This document shows, piece by piece, positions 26,841-34,528 of a stretch of 64,000 bases of DNA. The notes beneath the pieces are model-generated. The model had not been told where the DNA came from. It saw only the letters and a list, made by a program, of their open reading frames with translations, and did no database searches. The stretch is taken from assembly GCA_963703335.1 (NCBI GenBank), contig OY969812.1, positions 2,852,001 through 2,916,000 on the forward strand. Reading direction: 5' to 3'. Numbering within the stretch: the first letter of the stretch is position 1; each line of letters begins with the position of its first letter. This DNA comes from VRUE01 sp963703335. Its GTDB lineage: Bacteria > Actinomycetota > Thermoleophilia > Solirubrobacterales > 70-9. A program made the position numbers and the translations under genes.

Positions 26841-29048
26841 GTGGTCGAGGAGTTCGACTCCTCGCCGAGCGAAGAGGACGCGGCGGATGTCGGCAACGGC
26901 AACGTCGCCGTTTCGGTGGGGGCAATTGACCGCACCGCGGTCAAACGCGCCTTCGACTTTGCCTGCGATCGCCACGCGGACCAGCTGCGGCGCTCCGGCG
27001 ATGAGTTCATCACGCACCCGGTGGGCGTGGCGCAGATCTGCGCCGGCATGCGGCTCGATACGGAGACGCTCTGCGCAGCCCTGTTGCACGACACGGTCGA
27101 GGACACCAGCGCCAGTCTCGAGGAAATCCAGGCCGAGTTCGGCGATGAGATCGCCCAGCTCGTCGATGGCGTCACCAAGCTGACCGGGATCGCCTTCGAG
27201 AGCCGCGACGAGAGGCAGGCGGAGAACTACCGCAAGATGATGGTGGCGATGGCCACCGACGTCAGGGTGATCCTGATCAAGCTGGCCGACCGTCTCCACA
27301 ACATGCGCACGCTAGGCGCCCTGCCCAAGCAGAAGCAGATGGCGAAGTCGCGTGAGACGCTCGAAATCTACGCGCCGCTCGCCCACCGGCTGGGGATCCA
27401 CGCGATCAAGTGGGAGCTCGAGGACCTTGCCTTCGCGACGTTGCACCCGCGCAAGTACGCCGAGATCAAGCAGCTGGTCTCCCAGCAGCGCAACGAGCGC
27501 GAGGTCTACGTCGCCGAGGCCGGCAAATTCCTCTCAGGCGAGCTGCTCCAGGTCGGCATCGAGGCCGAGATTTCGGGCCGCGCCAAGCACTTCTACTCGA
27601 TCTACACAAAGATGACCAAGAAGGGCCGAGAGTTCAACGAGATCTTTGACCTCACGGCGATGCGGGTGATCGTCGACTCGGTCAAGGACTGTTACGGGGC
27701 CATCGGCGTCATCCACTCCCTCTGGAAGCCGCTGCCCGGGCGCTTCAAGGACTTCGTCGCGATGCCGAAGGCCAACATGTACCAGGCGCTGCACACGACG
27801 GTGATCGGCCCCGAAGGCAAGCCGCTGGAGATCCAGATCCGCACCGAGGAGATGCACAACCTCGCCGAGTACGGGATCGCCGCCCACGTTGCCTACAAGG
27901 AGGGGGCCGCCGCCGATCCGCAGAAAGAGAAGATGACCTGGCTGCGGCAGCTGGTCGAGGCCGAGGGCGAGCAGGACCCGGCCGAGTTTCTCGAGTCGCT
28001 CAAGGTCGATCTCTTCGAGGACGAAGTCTTCGTCTTCACTCCAAAGGGCGAAGTGAAGAACCTCTCGGCCGGTTCGACCCCGCTCGACTTCGCCTACGCG
28101 GTCCACACCGACGTCGGCCACGCCTGCGTCGGCGCCAAGGTCAACGGTTCGATTGTGCCCCTGCATTACCAGTTGCGCTCAGGTGACATCGTCGAGGTGC
28201 TGACCGCGAAGCAGAAGCGCGGTCCCTCGCGTGACTGGCTGAAGCTGGTGCGGACGAGCCGCGCCCGCAACAAGATTCGCGCCTTCTTCAAGGAGGAGAG
28301 CCGCGAGGACGCCGAGCGCAAGGGCCGCGAAGGGCTCGAGGAAGCACTGCGCACGCGCGGCCTGCCGATGCAGAAAGTCGCCTCCTCGCCGCTGCTCGTC
28401 GACGTGATCCGCGAGATGGGCTTCCGCAAGGCGACCGAGTTCTACATCGCCCTCGGCCAAGGCAAAATCTCGACCAAGGCGGTTGCCAACAAGCTGATGC
28501 AACGGCTGAAGGCGGGCGAGGCGGTCGAGGAGACCGATCCGCTCGGCATCGCCGGCGGCCACCGCGAGGACAAGGCACGGCGCACCAAGGACGCCTCCAA
28601 CTACGGGATCAGCGTCAAGGGCGCCGCCAATATCGCCGTGCGCCTGGCCAAGTGCTGTCGCCCGGTGCCGGGCGATGAGATCGCCGGCTACGTCTCGCTC
28701 GGACGCGGGATCACAATCCATCGCACTGACTGCAAGAACATGCGAGCGCTGAAGCGGGCGCCGGAAAGGTTCGTCGACGTGAGTTGGGACGGAGAGAACG
28801 AGTCTTCCTACCGGGTCGAGCTGCAGATCGATGCCTACGATCGCACCCGCCTGCTCGAGGATCTCTCGCGCACCTTCTCAGAGGCCGGCATCAACATCAT
28901 CGGTGCCAGCTGCACGACCAACCACCCGATGGTCAAAAACACGTTCGTGATCGAGGTCGGCGACACCGAGCAGCTGAAGCAATGCATCGCTCGCCTGCGC
29001 AACGTCGAGTCGGTCTTCGACGCCTACCGCATCACTCCGGCGGCCTAG
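26841..29048 (+). CDS. Bifunctional (p)ppGpp synthetase/hydrolase, RelA/SpoT family
   Basis: A 735-residue long RSH protein. Order: HD hydrolase domain (ALLHDTVEDT keeps the HDxxED metal motif), synthetase domain (FDLTAMRVIVDSVKDCYGAIG, PKANMYQALHTTVIGPEG), TGS domain (VFVFTPKGEVKNLSAGSTPLDFAYAVH), a conserved CCRPVPGDEIAGYVSLGRG segment and a C-terminal ACT domain. An intact hydrolase motif argues for a bifunctional enzyme as usual in actinobacteria. The start is uncertain: GTG 26841 is the only usual start codon after the upstream stop at 26766, although LDSEELLADLFA just before it also reads like protein. Confidence 0.95.
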   Translation: MVEEFDSSPSEEDAADVGNGNVAVSVGAIDRTAVKRAFDFACDRHADQLRRSGDEFITHPVGVAQICAGMRLDTETLCAALLHDTVEDTSASLEEIQAEFGDEIAQLVDGVTKLTGIAFESRDERQAENYRKMMVAMATDVRVILIKLADRLHNMRTLGALPKQKQMAKSRETLEIYAPLAHRLGIHAIKWELEDLAFATLHPRKYAEIKQLVSQQRNEREVYVAEAGKFLSGELLQVGIEAEISGRAKHFYSIYTKMTKKGREFNEIFDLTAMRVIVDSVKDCYGAIGVIHSLWKPLPGRFKDFVAMPKANMYQALHTTVIGPEGKPLEIQIRTEEMHNLAEYGIAAHVAYKEGAAADPQKEKMTWLRQLVEAEGEQDPAEFLESLKVDLFEDEVFVFTPKGEVKNLSAGSTPLDFAYAVHTDVGHACVGAKVNGSIVPLHYQLRSGDIVEVLTAKQKRGPSRDWLKLVRTSRARNKIRAFFKEESREDAERKGREGLEEALRTRGLPMQKVASSPLLVDVIREMGFRKATEFYIALGQGKISTKAVANKLMQRLKAGEAVEETDPLGIAGGHREDKARRTKDASNYGISVKGAANIAVRLAKCCRPVPGDEIAGYVSLGRGITIHRTDCKNMRALKRAPERFVDVSWDGENESSYRVELQIDAYDRTRLLEDLSRTFSEAGINIIGASCTTNHPMVKNTFVIEVGDTEQLKQCIARLRNVESVFDAYRITPAA

Positions 29049-29182
29049 CGCCACTAAGGCGTACCGATACAGCTCCAGACGTCCAGGTTGGATGAAGGTT
29101 CCGATCCAAAGCGAGCCGGCGCCCCCGCTCGGCTAGGATTGGCTAGCGGGCCAGGTCCGGTTCGCTCAAGGGAGACGACACG

Positions 29183-29242
29183 GTGATAAGGACGATCGAC
29201 GTGCGCAGGGAAGCCCTGACGAATGCGATCAGGGCGTCATGA
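29183..29242 (+). CDS. Possible 19-codon leader ORF
   Basis: GTG 29183 opens a 19-codon frame (MIRTIDVRREALTNAIRAS) ending TGA 29240-29242. A GGGAGA ribosome-binding site lies 7-8 bases upstream. Its stop overlaps the ATG of the next gene (ATGA), so ribosomes finishing it could start the next gene. Only the spacing and overlap support it; the peptide itself is not recognised. Confidence 0.4.
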   Translation: MIRTIDVRREALTNAIRAS

Positions 29243-29607
29243 AGCAGCTGGTGACGGTAAGGCTGGGGACCCTTGCCGCAGAGGCGCTTGCCGGAAAGGC
29301 AGACGAAAACGGTGGCGAGCCTGGTCCCGAGGATGTCCTGCGGGCGATCACCTTCTACCTGAAGGACAAAGACGTCAACCGGGCAGGCTGGGTGTATCCG
29401 CCGTTCCTGCGCAGCAGGAGCCCTGGTGGAGGGGTGAAGTTCGAACTTCGTATCGAGGCTTCGATGTGGCGCCTACTGCGGAAGGAGGCCGCGGGTCAGA
29501 GCGTCACCGTGGAGCAGTTGCTGGAGCACGCGGCGCTCTACTACGCGGCGGAGCTCGACTCTGGCCACGTCACCGAGCGGATGCTCGGTGACGCCGGCGA
29601 GAGCTGA
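29239..29607 (+). CDS. Small protein with two ribbon-helix-helix-like segments
   Basis: A 122-residue protein. Both halves read like a strand followed by two helices: KQLVTVRLGTLAAEALAGKA..VLRAITFYLKD and VKFELRIEASMWRLLRKEAA..VEQLLEHAALYYAAELD, the layout of an RHH DNA-binding domain. The second half matches the C-terminal half of the 30581-30907 protein (LxxEAxxQxVxVxxLxxHxxxxYxAELD) and the N-terminal halves share VxLGT and PPxFL, so the two are paralogs. It converges with the ECF sigma gene, with 13 bases between stops. DNA binding is inferred from the predicted strand-helix-helix order only. Confidence 0.65.
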   Translation: MKQLVTVRLGTLAAEALAGKADENGGEPGPEDVLRAITFYLKDKDVNRAGWVYPPFLRSRSPGGGVKFELRIEASMWRLLRKEAAGQSVTVEQLLEHAALYYAAELDSGHVTERMLGDAGES

Positions 29608-29620
29608 GCCGGACCAGGGC

Positions 29621-30262
29621 CTAGGTGGTGGGCGCAACGATGGGGGCGGCGCCGAGCTCGGTGAGCTTGGCCTGCAAAGCGCGCCGGCCTCGGTGGTGGA
29701 GGCCGTGCACGGAACTCTCCGACTTTTCCAGCGTCGCGGCTATTTCAACCGGCGAGAGGCCGGTGATATGGCGGAGGATCAGTACCTCGCGTTGGTCTTC
29801 GGGCAGTTGCTCGAGGGCCTGGCGCAGGTCCCGGCCTCGATCGATGCCGACCTGAGCCTGACCGCTGTCGGCGATCCGGACTTCCTCGCTGGGCACAGCG
29901 CGCCGCGCCCGCAAGTGATCAAGTGCCGCGTTACGAGCGACCCGCATGATCCACGCGGCGAAGGGAACTTCGCGCGGCTCGTACTTGTTGATCGCCTTCA
30001 TCAGCTTGGCGAAAATGTTCTGGGTGATGTCTTCGGCCTCGTGGTGGTCCTTGACCAGGCTGTTGACGAAGCGCTGAACATCGGCCGCGTAGCGTACGTA
30101 GAGGAAGTGGAGCCCCTCCGTATTGCCGGTCTGGGCGTCTTCGATTGCCTGTTGGACCAGTCGGCTGTTACCGGAGCCAGAAGGGGCCTCTGGGAAGCGC
30201 GTCAGGTTATGGGGGCGCAACTCTGTATTGCGGCTGGTCACAGCGTCTTCCTCCCGACGCAT
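29621..30262 (-). CDS. ECF-type RNA polymerase sigma factor
   Basis: A 213-residue sigma-70 family factor. Region 2 spans about residues 45-120 (GLHFLYVRYAADVQRFVNSL, HEAEDITQNIFAKLMKAI, AAWIMRVARNAALDHLRAR) and region 4 about residues 148-205 (LEQLPEDQREVLILRHITGL, VEIAATLEKSESSVHGLHHR). Region 3 is missing, as in ECF factors. It needs core RNA polymerase and would read alternative promoters. No anti-sigma gene of a known type adjoins it; the flanking paralogous small proteins are the obvious candidates for partners. The 318-base upstream gap is AT-rich for this genome and probably regulatory. Confidence 0.92.
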   Translation of the reverse strand: MRREEDAVTSRNTELRPHNLTRFPEAPSGSGNSRLVQQAIEDAQTGNTEGLHFLYVRYAADVQRFVNSLVKDHHEAEDITQNIFAKLMKAINKYEPREVPFAAWIMRVARNAALDHLRARRAVPSEEVRIADSGQAQVGIDRGRDLRQALEQLPEDQREVLILRHITGLSPVEIAATLEKSESSVHGLHHRGRRALQAKLTELGAAPIVAPTT

Positions 30263-30580
30263 TGATTGTCATTCCTATGGGCTGAGCCTTCGCTCTTTGC
30301 CCGAAAGGGAGACCAGGGAAAGTCTCCCCACGATGCGATGTCTTGATTGAGATTTTTTGCGGAATTTCCAAAAGCTCGAATTGCCCTTCGGAAACGTGCG
30401 GCACGAAGAAATAGTGGCCTTTCATCCGAATGTCAATGCTCAATATTCGTCCAAATTTCAGCCGCAGGCTCAAGATTGGCCCAAAGTCATAGGAATTAGG
30501 TAAGGCTGAAGATAGGAGGATTCTGGGGCTGGTCGTGAAAATCTTGGACGCCCCCATCGGTTGTCCTGACAGGTAGAACG
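30263..30580. promoter_or_regulatory. AT-rich divergent intergenic region
   Basis: This gap separates the divergent sigma-factor gene and the small RHH-like gene. It is visibly richer in A/T than the neighbours, with runs such as TTGATTGAGATTTTTTGC near 30343-30360. A perfect 7-bp hairpin lies at 30307-30313/30322-30328. No protein-coding frame with support was found. It probably holds both promoters and, for the sigma gene, a leader. Confidence 0.5.
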
Positions 30581-30907
30581 ATGAAAGTCACGCTTGGAAC
30601 ATTCACGCGCTCCGGGATGGAATCGGAGCTTGGGTCGGATCTCGCCGCCACGGTTCGCGCTGCCTTGAGCCATTACACGGCCAAACTGCAGGCGGGAAGA
30701 GCGCCGCTAGGTCCCCCCGCCTTCCTAGCCTCGGCCAAGGGCGTAGAGGGGGATGCTCTAGACCTGAGCGTGGACCCCGAAGTGGAAGCTGTGCTCGAGC
30801 GCGAGGCGACCAGGCAGGGAGTTGGGGTGGATGCTCTCGCCGCCCACTCGGTATTGATCTACCTGGCCGAGCTCGACTTCATCAACGCGCCGACGCGCCT
30901 CGTCTAG
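30581..30907 (+). CDS. Small protein paralogous to the 29239-29607 product
   Basis: A 108-residue protein. Two strand-helix-helix-like halves: MKVTLGTFTRSGMESELG..VRAALSHYTAKL, and LDLSVDPEVEAVLEREATRQ..VDALAAHSVLIYLAELD. The second half aligns with the paralog at 29239 over about 35 residues, and both have a GPPAFL/YPPFL segment between the halves. It may be a tandem RHH DNA-binding protein, but no basic DNA-contact strand is obvious. It is divergent from the sigma gene across the AT-rich gap and ends 17 bases from the oppositely oriented dehydrogenase gene. Confidence 0.6.
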   Translation: MKVTLGTFTRSGMESELGSDLAATVRAALSHYTAKLQAGRAPLGPPAFLASAKGVEGDALDLSVDPEVEAVLEREATRQGVGVDALAAHSVLIYLAELDFINAPTRLV

Positions 30908-30924
30908 CTCGGCGTAGCAGTTAG

Positions 30925-31998
30925 TCAGGCGGCCTGGCGGACGCGCTCGCGCTTCAGCAGCGCGTCGTCGACCGAGCGGACAGCAACCGGCTCACCGCGA
31001 CCGTCGAGCGAGCGCTCAAGAGCCTCGAGTCCGAAGACGACTTCGAGGCCGAGGCGGGCATTGGAGACCGGCGTCGTGCCCTCGAGGATCGCCGAGGCGA
31101 AGTCTTTCAGCTCCAGGCCGAGCGGCTCCGCCGGCTCAATCCTGGGGGCAACGATGTCGCCGGTGCGATAGGTGAGGCGGTACTCGCCGAAGTTCGCGGG
31201 CGGTCTTGAGAAGTCCATGCCGCGGTCGTAGATCCGCACCGGGTCATCAGCGGCAGTGTCCTCATACTGGACCATCTGGCGGCTGCCGACGACGATCATC
31301 TGCCGCATCTTGCGTGGCGACAGCCAAGAGACCTGCACGTTGGCCTGGGTGCCACCTTCGAAGCAGAGCGTCAGGAAGGCGGTCTCGTGAACGCCGTCCT
31401 GGTGGATGCTGCAGCCGTTGGCCGTCACCTCGATCAGCGGCTTGTCGAGCCAGTGCAGGAGAATCGAAAGATCGTGTGGCGCCAAGTCCAGCACGACGCC
31501 GTCGCGCTGGTATTTCCCTAGGTTCATCCGCGAAGAAGTAACGAAGTAGATATCGCCCAGCACGCCTTCTTTGATCAAGTTGCGGATCTTCACTACCGGC
31601 GGGCTGTAGAGGAAGGTATGGCCTGGCATCAGAACCAGATCGAGTTCTTCGGCCAGGGCCATCAGGTCGGCCGCCTCAGCGGCGGTACGCGCCAGGGGCT
31701 TCTCGACCAGGACGTGCTTGCCGGCCTCCAGCGACTTGCGCACCAGCTCGTGGTGCGTGTGGGGTGGGGTCGCGATCGCGACTGCTTCCAAGCTTGGGTC
31801 GGCCAGCGCGACGTCGAGGTGGCGCTCGTAGGCCGCCCCCGGGTTGCGGGCGCAGAAGTCTTCGATCCGCCGCTCGTCGCGCTCACAGAGACCGGCGAGG
31901 TGGAACTCGGGCCGGTCGATGATGTTGCGGACGATGTTCGGACCCCAGTAGCCGTATCCGACGACCAGGGTCTCGATTGCGTGGTCGAGGTTCATCAC
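30925..31998 (-). CDS. Gfo/Idh/MocA family oxidoreductase
   Basis: A 357-residue NAD(P)-dependent oxidoreductase. The Rossmann motif is VVGYGYWGPNIVRN and the family's EKP motif is GKHVLVEKPLARTAAEA. The segment DLAPHDLSILLHWLD contains the histidine expected in the active site. Members near polysaccharide loci, such as WlbA-type enzymes, oxidise C3 of UDP-N-acetylglucosaminuronate to set up amination. With a DegT aminotransferase and a hexapeptide acyltransferase in the same locus, a role in making a diacetamido sugar is plausible but inferred. The start ATG 31998 (MMNLDHAIETLVVG) is well placed. Confidence 0.9.
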   Translation of the reverse strand: MMNLDHAIETLVVGYGYWGPNIVRNIIDRPEFHLAGLCERDERRIEDFCARNPGAAYERHLDVALADPSLEAVAIATPPHTHHELVRKSLEAGKHVLVEKPLARTAAEAADLMALAEELDLVLMPGHTFLYSPPVVKIRNLIKEGVLGDIYFVTSSRMNLGKYQRDGVVLDLAPHDLSILLHWLDKPLIEVTANGCSIHQDGVHETAFLTLCFEGGTQANVQVSWLSPRKMRQMIVVGSRQMVQYEDTAADDPVRIYDRGMDFSRPPANFGEYRLTYRTGDIVAPRIEPAEPLGLELKDFASAILEGTTPVSNARLGLEVVFGLEALERSLDGRGEPVAVRSVDDALLKRERVRQAA

Positions 31999-32138
31999 CA
32001 GACAAACGCATGGTGCCTGCCGGACTTGCGCTCAACGGGGTCAGCTGGAGGTGGAAAAACGGTGGAGGGACGAATGCAAGAAGCCCGCCTGGCCGGACGT
32101 TCTTCTTCTGCCTTTGAAATCGACCCCGGAGGGACGCG

Positions 32139-32984
32139 TTGGAGCTGGTCAAGATTCTGCGAGAGCTGTGGAGGCACAAGGTGCTGCTCGCGTTGGTTCT
32201 CGCGTTCTCAATCCTGGTCGGCTTCCTGCTCGCGTTCAAACCGAGCTTGCCGCCGCAGAGCCGCCAGTACGAGGTCGCGATCGCGACCTCGGACATCCTG
32301 ATCGACACGCGGGACTCGCAGGTCGTCGCGGTCGGACGGCGTGGCCCCGATCTGCCCACCCTGGCGGGTCGGGCCAGCCTGATGGGCAATCTGATGACCA
32401 GCGGTGCGGTCAAGGAAGGAATCGCAAAGCGCGCCGACGTATCGGCGGAAGAGCTCGTCGTCGTGCCGCCGGCCGACCCGAGCACGCCCGGCGTGTTGCC
32501 GGTGCCAGTCAAGCCGCGCGGCGCAATTGGCGTCCCGGAAGCAGAGCTCGCCACCCTGACGCTCTCGACTGACGACACGCTGCCGATCCTGCATGTCGAC
32601 GCACAGGCTCCGAGTGTGGCTATCGCTCGCCGCCTCTCCGCCGCGACGCTTGCCGAGCTGCGGCAGTACCTCACCTCGCTGGCTGCCAGCCAGCACATTC
32701 CACCGTCGCGGCAGCTCGTTGTGAGGGAATTCGGCGCGCCGGTTGCCGGCGTGGCCACGCGCGGGTTGCCGCAGCGCTACGCGCTGGCGGTGACGATCTT
32801 GTTGATCCTGCTGGGTTGTGCCGCGATCATCGGCGGCGGCTGGCTGGTGCGCAATTGGCGTGCGGCGGGCGCCACCGAGACGACTGAGCCGATCGAACCG
32901 GCCGAGCCGGCTCCGGTCACGCCGCTGCCGGCTCCGCAGCCGAGTGATGGCGTCAGCCGGGGCTTCCGGATGCGGGAGCGCTAG
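32139..32984 (+). CDS. Wzz-like chain-length protein 1
   Basis: A 281-residue membrane protein. The N-terminal LRELWRHKVLLALVLAFSIL segment places a short basic stretch before the first helix, and a second helix lies near residues 210-235 (YALAVTILLILLGCAAIIGG). The extracytoplasmic part between them is the Wzz layout. No kinase domain follows. A Pro/Glu-rich tail ends in SDGVSRGFRMRER. The start is TTG 32139, with GGAGGG 5 bases upstream. It is the first of three paralogous genes with 2-8 base gaps. Confidence 0.75.
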   Translation: MELVKILRELWRHKVLLALVLAFSILVGFLLAFKPSLPPQSRQYEVAIATSDILIDTRDSQVVAVGRRGPDLPTLAGRASLMGNLMTSGAVKEGIAKRADVSAEELVVVPPADPSTPGVLPVPVKPRGAIGVPEAELATLTLSTDDTLPILHVDAQAPSVAIARRLSAATLAELRQYLTSLAASQHIPPSRQLVVREFGAPVAGVATRGLPQRYALAVTILLILLGCAAIIGGGWLVRNWRAAGATETTEPIEPAEPAPVTPLPAPQPSDGVSRGFRMRER

Positions 32985-32992
32985 GGGCTCGC

Positions 32993-33736
32993 GTGGACCT
33001 TGTGCTCAATCTCAAGCAGCTCTGGCGCCGCCGCTGGCTTGTCGTAGGCGCCGTCGTGCTGGCCGGGATAGCGGCGATGTTCGCCGCCTTCCAGGTCAGC
33101 CTGCTGCCACCCAAGCTGGCGAAGCGCAGCGAGGTCAAGGCGCAGGGTTCGATCGCGGTCCTGGTCGATTCGGCCCGCTCGCCGCTCGCCGATTCGCGCC
33201 GCGACCTCACACCGCTGACCGACCGGGCGGGCGTCTTCGCCCGCCTGATGGTCGGCGGCAACGTGCTGGCGCGGATCGGCAAGGCGACCGGGATCCCGCC
33301 TGGCGAGATCGACGTCGGTGGGCCCTCGCCGCTGCCCGGGGAGGCGCCCGGAGTGGAAGGGCCGCCCGCGAAGTTGCACCCCTACGGCATTTCGGTCGCA
33401 CGCTCAGGGGAACTTCCGATCATCACGGTGGGTACGCGAGCGCCAACCGCGGCAGAGGCGAGGACACTGGCCGCGGCGGCGCCGGCTGCCCTGCGTCGCG
33501 AAGTCGAGGCGATCCAGGCAGAACAGGACACCCCGGCGAGGCTGCGCGTCGAGCTGCGCACGCTCGGACCGGCACAGGGTGGTCCCGTCGCCGAATCGCT
33601 CGGCAAGAAGATCGCCTTGGCAATCTTTTTCGTCGTGCTGGGAGCATGCGTGATCGCGATCCTCGCTGTACCGCGTCTGATCGCCGCCTGGCGCGACGAG
33701 CCCGAAAGGAGCTCCGGTCACGGGGCGTTCGTCTGA
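32993..33736 (+). CDS. Wzz-like chain-length protein 2
   Basis: A 247-residue paralog of its neighbours. LKQLWRRRWLVVGAVVLAGI is the first helix with its basic leader, and IALAIFFVVLGACVIAILAV is the second. Between them is a shared SxxxVLVDSARSPLADSRRD segment (compare ILIDTRDSQ and ILVDTPDSAFADL in the flanking copies) and a T(E)AEA.(T/A)LAAAAP motif. The start is GTG 32993. It is presumed to set glycan length together with the other two copies. Confidence 0.75.
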   Translation: MDLVLNLKQLWRRRWLVVGAVVLAGIAAMFAAFQVSLLPPKLAKRSEVKAQGSIAVLVDSARSPLADSRRDLTPLTDRAGVFARLMVGGNVLARIGKATGIPPGEIDVGGPSPLPGEAPGVEGPPAKLHPYGISVARSGELPIITVGTRAPTAAEARTLAAAAPAALRREVEAIQAEQDTPARLRVELRTLGPAQGGPVAESLGKKIALAIFFVVLGACVIAILAVPRLIAAWRDEPERSSGHGAFV

Positions 33737-33738
33737 AC

Positions 33739-34527
33739 ATGGAGCTGGCTAGGACCCTCAAGACCCTTTGGCACCGTCGCAGGCTCGTCGTCCTCGGCGC
33801 GATAATTGCTGCCTTCGCGGCCTTTCTCAGCGTTTATCAAGTCGGCATCGCGCCGCCCTCGTTGAGCACTCGCACCAACGTCTTCGCCACCGCCTCAACA
33901 CAGATCCTCGTCGATACCCCCGATTCGGCCTTTGCCGATCTCGGTAACGACCTCGAACCGCTCGACACTCGGGCCAGTGTCTTCGCCCGCTTCCTTGCCA
34001 GCCCGACCGCGGTGGCGCTGATCGCCCGCGAGGCGCAGCTACCGGCGACGGGGATCGAGGCACAGGGGCCCTACGACATGAACCTGCCGCTTTTTCAGCA
34101 GGAGCCAACAGCTGAGCATCGCAGCTCCCAGATCATCGGCGAGGGCGCCGTTTACCGCATGCGTTTCGAGAACAACCCGGACATCCCGATCATCTCGGTC
34201 TTTGCCCAGGCACCGACCGAGGCCGAGGCGATGGCGCTTGCCTCGGCGGCGCCGACCGCCCTGCGCGGCTACGTCGATCGGATCCAGGTCCGCCAGAACA
34301 CGCCGCCCAACAGCCGCGTGGTGATCAGCCCGCTCGGCCGCGCAACCGGCGGGGTGGTCAATGAAAGCGCCAACGTGCAGATCGGCACATTGGTCTTTCT
34401 CGCCGTCCTGATCGGCTGGTGCATGCTGCTGATCCCGGCGCAGACGATTGCCCGGGGCTGGCGCGAGCTTGAGGCTGGGGACGTCGTGCCGCCGCAAGCG
34501 AAACGCGAGACCGAGAGGGTGCGCTGA
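33739..34527 (+). CDS. Wzz-like chain-length protein 3
   Basis: A 262-residue paralog. It opens MELARTLKTLWHRRRLVVLG and has the second helix GTLVFLAVLIGWCMLLIPA near the C-terminus. ATG 33739 is chosen because the homologous LxxLW motif begins there and the gap to the previous stop is 2 bases; the frame is open far upstream but that part is a shadow of copies 1 and 2. It aligns with copy 2 through VFAR(F/L) and the TEAEAMALASAAP helix. The following ligase-like gene starts one base after its stop. Confidence 0.75.
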   Translation: MELARTLKTLWHRRRLVVLGAIIAAFAAFLSVYQVGIAPPSLSTRTNVFATASTQILVDTPDSAFADLGNDLEPLDTRASVFARFLASPTAVALIAREAQLPATGIEAQGPYDMNLPLFQQEPTAEHRSSQIIGEGAVYRMRFENNPDIPIISVFAQAPTEAEAMALASAAPTALRGYVDRIQVRQNTPPNSRVVISPLGRATGGVVNESANVQIGTLVFLAVLIGWCMLLIPAQTIARGWRELEAGDVVPPQAKRETERVR

Positions 34528-34528
34528 G

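Noticed and set aside
24268..30484. Shared GATTGGCCCAAA string near 24268 and 30473
   Set aside because: Twelve bases only, with no pairing or context in common; chance is enough.
30263..30580. Possible non-coding RNA gene in the AT-rich gap
   Set aside because: Only one short 7-bp hairpin was found, without a clear promoter and terminator pair; kept as a regulatory region only.
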